Assembly: GCF_029193595.2 (NCBI RefSeq)
Contig: NZ_CP135052.1
Span: 3,038,001 to 3,102,000 of the forward strand
Reading direction: 5' to 3'
DNA from: Providencia hangzhouensis
GTDB lineage: Bacteria; Pseudomonadota; Gammaproteobacteria; Enterobacterales; Enterobacteriaceae
DNA length: 64,000 nucleotides
The translations under genes were made by a program, and so were the position numbers. This document shows positions 61,187-64,000 of the stretch, piece by piece. Position 1 is the stretch's first letter; each line of letters begins with the position of its first letter. The notes beneath the pieces are model-generated. The model was not told where the DNA came from and searched no databases. It saw nothing but the letters and a program-made list of their open reading frames with translations.

Positions 61187-62302
61187 ATGATAACGCTTTC
61201 GCGCCTTTACACACACCCAGTTAAATCTATGCGAGGAGTTCGTTTATCCCACGCCTTCGCTGATATTAGCGGTTTGACTTTTGATCGTAATTTTATGGTA
61301 ACCACGCTGGAAGGTAAATTTATTACGGCGAGAAAATATCCACAAATGTTACTTTTTACACCGGTAATGCTCAATAATGGTCTTCACTTGCGAGCACCAA
61401 ATGGCGAAAGTGCGACGGTATTGTATCAGGACTTTGATGATAAGCAGAGCCCTACTGAAGTTTGGGGCAATCATTTTCATGCACTTATTGCACCTGAAGC
61501 GATAAATAGCTGGTTAAGTACCTTTTTTGACGAACCGGTACAACTACGCTGGCTAAGCCCGCAGCTTTCTCGTCGCGTCAAAGAACACCAAGATGTACCG
61601 ATGTCTTTTGCTGACGGCTACCCTTTCTTACTGATCAACGAAGCTTCTGTCCAAGAACTGCAACGCCGTTGCCCTGCCAGTATTAAATTAGAACAGTTTC
61701 GTGGCAACTTAATTATTACAGGCGCCAAGCCTTTTGAAGAAGATACATGGAAAACCATTCAAATTGGTGATGTCATCTTTACATTAGATAGGCCATGTAG
61801 CCGATGCATTTTAACTACTGTTAGCCCAGAGAAAGGGATCAAACATCCCCACAGTGAGCCACTTGCGACATTACAAACCTTCCGTTCAGATGAAACAGGG
61901 GATGTCGATTTTGGCCAAAATGTGATTATTAAAAATACCGGTGTTATTCGTGTTGGCGATACTCTGACGGTATTAGAAACTAAACCAGCAAAACAGTATT
62001 TAGTTCAAGAGCGGGAAAGTGACCTAGCAGCTAATAGTTTAAATACTCAAGCCAATAAGGTCAGTTTAGTTTTTGAAGAAACAGAATATACCGGTGATAA
62101 CCAAAATGTGATCCTGGAGCAATTAGAATCCAATGGTTTAACTATCCCTTATTCATGTCGAGCTGGCATCTGTGGTCGCTGTAAAATTAAGCTTATTTCT
62201 GGGGAGGTCACCCCGTTAAAACAAAGCGCCATTAAAGAAAACGGTTATATACTCGCCTGTAGTTGTATCCCGAAAACATCCGTTAAATTAGCGTTTAATT
62301 AA
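61187..62302 (+). CDS. ycbX: MOSC-domain 2Fe-2S protein YcbX
   Basis: 371 aa. N-terminal MOSC beta-barrel ([11 protein letters not shown]), MOSC domain (RFRGNLI as [19 protein letters not shown] with the Mo-binding Cys), then a plant-type ferredoxin domain (CRAGICGRC...C). Acts in detoxifying N-hydroxylated bases with molybdenum cofactor. AAGGA ribosome site. Confidence 0.94.
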   Translation: MITLSRLYTHPVKSMRGVRLSHAFADISGLTFDRNFMVTTLEGKFITARKYPQMLLFTPVMLNNGLHLRAPNGESATVLYQDFDDKQSPTEVWGNHFHALIAPEAINSWLSTFFDEPVQLRWLSPQLSRRVKEHQDVPMSFADGYPFLLINEASVQELQRRCPASIKLEQFRGNLIITGAKPFEEDTWKTIQIGDVIFTLDRPCSRCILTTVSPEKGIKHPHSEPLATLQTFRSDETGDVDFGQNVIIKNTGVIRVGDTLTVLETKPAKQYLVQERESDLAANSLNTQANKVSLVFEETEYTGDNQNVILEQLESNGLTIPYSCRAGICGRCKIKLISGEVTPLKQSAIKENGYILACSCIPKTSVKLAFN

Positions 62303-62426
62303 GCGTTGATTTTGCTTTTTAACACCATCAAAGTTTCAATTCTACGATGGTGTTAAACGCTCAAAACTAGATTAATTAGCAAAAAAACTTTTGTTTCACT
62401 ATTCTTTTTTGATCTCTAGCGATCAT

Positions 62427-62972
62427 TTAAATAGCATTACCGTATAATTGACGTTTCACTTTAGATGAATATTCAAGCATGCGATCGTTCATGATCTTAA
62501 TTGGATCGCAAAATCGTAAAGTTCGATCGGGTAATTCTAAAATTGGTTCCGCTAATAAACATAAACTCGCAGAAGGGCCAGCCTCAGCAATAATAAATGT
62601 GGAATAATGGTTCGTATTTTCTAAACACACTTGAATTATTTGCCCCTGCTTAGGCTCATTAATATAGTGAAATGAAGAAAAGTACCAACTCTTTGGCATC
62701 TGTGGCTTTAAAAAACGAAAAGCAACTAAACTATTTAAGACTAATTCAGCTCTTTCTTCTTGAGTAATATTTAGCCTTTTAGCCTGCTCATCAAATAAAT
62801 AATATTCACCTGCATCTTCGATACTAAAAGGCATCTCATTACGAGCAAAAACCGTTAGCATCTTAGCAGGAAAACATGAGCGAAATATCATGCCGTTGGC
62901 GAGATCTAACATCACCCTATTATGGTCATGATCAAAATACCAACGCCAATGATCATCAGGTTTAATATTCAT
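62427..62972 (-). CDS. zapC: Cell division protein ZapC
   Basis: 181 aa: MNIKPDDHWRWYFDHDHNRV, LDLANGMIFRSCFPAKML, SIEDAGEYYLFDE. Matches E. coli YcbW/ZapC, which bundles FtsZ protofilaments at the Z ring. Convergent with ycbX, as in E. coli. Confidence 0.94.
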   Translation of the reverse strand: MNIKPDDHWRWYFDHDHNRVMLDLANGMIFRSCFPAKMLTVFARNEMPFSIEDAGEYYLFDEQAKRLNITQEERAELVLNSLVAFRFLKPQMPKSWYFSSFHYINEPKQGQIIQVCLENTNHYSTFIIAEAGPSASLCLLAEPILELPDRTLRFCDPIKIMNDRMLEYSSKVKRQLYGNAI

Positions 62973-63243
62973 AAACGACCCTTTAGCGATTTACCGGTAA
63001 ATAAAGTAGAAATGATCTCTATAATGATCCTTTCTAAATTTACTCTAAGGCTATTTTTATATGCTAAAAATTGGATCTGCTAAATAAGAAGATGCGTTAG
63101 AAATAACTGGATAATATTGTTATCTAAATAGCAAATCTACTGAAAATTGAGTTCAACTTGATACAAAAATAGCCACTATTAGCAATATAGTTTAAAAGGG
63201 GGAATAAATAAACCCCCTTGATACGTAAATTTACAATTTATTA
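62973..63243. other. Intergenic region between pyrD and zapC
   Basis: 271 bp, AT-rich. zapC promoter presumably here (minus strand). A purine-rich GGGGG/CCCCC pair near 63197-63218 (AAAAGGGGG ... CCCCCTTGA) could form a short hairpin behind pyrD. Nothing else seen. Confidence 0.45.
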
Positions 63244-64000
63244 CTAGATATGATTAACAATATCTTTAATTAATTTTGGCCCATGATAAATAAAACCAGA
63301 ATAAATTTGAATTAAAGAGGCACCCGCTTCCATTTTTTCACGCGCCGCGGTAAGGGAATCAATTCCACCTACTCCAATTATTGGCAGCTTTCCATTTAAC
63401 TCACGTGAAATAATCTTAATAACTTGTGTACTTTTTAATTGCACAGGACGGCCACTTAACCCACCAGCCTCATTACAATGATTTATCCCTTGAACCAAAG
63501 AACGATCTAGCGTGGTATTCGTTGCAATAACGCCATCAATATTATGCCTAACTAGGCTATCTGAAACTTGGATAATTTCCTCTTCAGATAAATCAGGCGC
63601 AACCTTTACAGCGACAGGTACATATTTTTGGTGCTGTAATTGTAATTCCAGTTGTTTTGCTTTTATACTACTTAATAAATCATCTAGTGCTTCGCCATAT
63701 TGTAATGTACGCAAGCCTGGCGTATTTGGTGAGGAAATATTAATAGCAATATAACCTGCATGAGCATAGACCTTATCCATGCAAATTAAATAGTCATCTT
63801 TACCTTGTTCAACAGGTGTATCTTTATTTTTACCAATATTGATACCAATGACTCCGCCGTAATTCGATTTTTTAACATTCTCAACAAGGTTATCGACACC
63901 TTTATTATTAAAACCCATCCGGTTAATTAAACCTTCTGCTTCTACAAGTCGAAATAACCGCGGTTTGTCATTACCAGACTGTGGACGAGGAGTTACCGTA
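63244..64000 (-). CDS. pyrD: Dihydroorotate dehydrogenase (quinone), 5' end outside window
   Basis: The frame is open to the window edge ([18 protein letters not shown] precedes [12 protein letters not shown]), so the N-terminus is missing. Class 2 DHODH motifs: [62 protein letters not shown]. It oxidises dihydroorotate to orotate at the inner membrane in pyrimidine synthesis. Confidence 0.96.
   Translation of the reverse strand, partial: TVTPRPQSGNDKPRLFRLVEAEGLINRMGFNNKGVDNLVENVKKSNYGGVIGINIGKNKDTPVEQGKDDYLICMDKVYAHAGYIAINISSPNTPGLRTLQYGEALDDLLSSIKAKQLELQLQHQKYVPVAVKVAPDLSEEEIIQVSDSLVRHNIDGVIATNTTLDRSLVQGINHCNEAGGLSGRPVQLKSTQVIKIISRELNGKLPIIGVGGIDSLTAAREKMEAGASLIQIYSGFIYHGPKLIKDIVNHI

Overview
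The window reads as a chromosome segment of a Morganellaceae enterobacterium, most likely Providencia. The right third keeps the enterobacterial order tusE, acyP, hspQ, yccU, mgsA, helD, yccS, tfoX/sxy, sulA, ompA, matP, lonH, fabA, rmf, pqiCBA, uup, rlmL, ycbX, zapC, pyrD. The proteins resemble E. coli K-12 at moderate identity and the DNA is AT-rich. Compared with E. coli, rlmI, yccT and yccF are missing from this stretch. Species assignment is inference.

Layout. (1) Positions 1-15.7 kb carry the end of a type VI secretion (T6SS) structural operon on the + strand (a VasL-like gene and tssF). Facing it is a long minus-strand effector operon: hcp, vgrG, a DUF6484 gene, a DUF2169 adaptor, a ketoacyl-synthase-like gene, a PAAR-like protein with a GHH/EndoVII-type nuclease tip, then five candidate immunity or accessory genes. 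Two small membrane-protein genes and decayed gene ends follow. (2) 15.98-16.55 kb is a scar: the first 39 codons of a yaaW-type gene, then the first ~60 codons of a P4-type integrase with a nonsense codon, then a copy of the tRNA-Ser 3' end. This is the int-end of an older element in the same tRNA site. (3) 16.55-39.56 kb is a P4-like phage satellite or integrative element inserted at the 3' end of tRNA-Ser(UGA). It has an integrase, an AlpA regulator, an AntA/AntB antirepressor, an Ash/Icd-like protein, many tiny overlapping ORFs, an ORF6N protein, a P4-alpha-type primase-helicase and iterons beside it. It also carries a ProQ/FinO-like RNA chaperone, a full-length tape measure protein with an HK97-gp10-like protein, several ribbon-helix-helix (RHH) regulators, and cargo (GIY-YIG nuclease, uracil-DNA-glycosylase-like protein, b561-like cytochrome, lipoprotein). 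(4) 39.6-64 kb is ordinary core chromosome.

How the satellite seems to work (inference from P4). A promoter near 37.95 kb reads leftwards into a ~780-nt leader and then alpA and the operon ending in the primase. The leader holds several boxA-like motifs and two hairpins whose stems covary. That arrangement suggests P4-style control by leader RNA, with antitermination. Nine-bp iterons (ATGAACACT) just beyond the primase gene are the best origin candidate.

The most unusual thing seen is in the satellite's non-coding DNA, mainly 18.36-22.37 kb. It is packed with short sequences repeated twice at 9-13 bp (about one helical turn), each pair with its own sequence, mixed with many perfect palindromes. 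In several families the two halves of a pair share changes that distinguish it from its neighbours. I know of no named feature type for this. Also notable: a satellite with its own tape measure but no capsid, terminase or other tail genes; a ProQ-like protein in the satellite; an RHH gene flanked by ~40-bp repeats; an orphan GhoT/OrtT-type toxin gene between matP and lonH; and a ketoacyl-synthase fold protein in the T6SS module that appears to lack catalytic residues.
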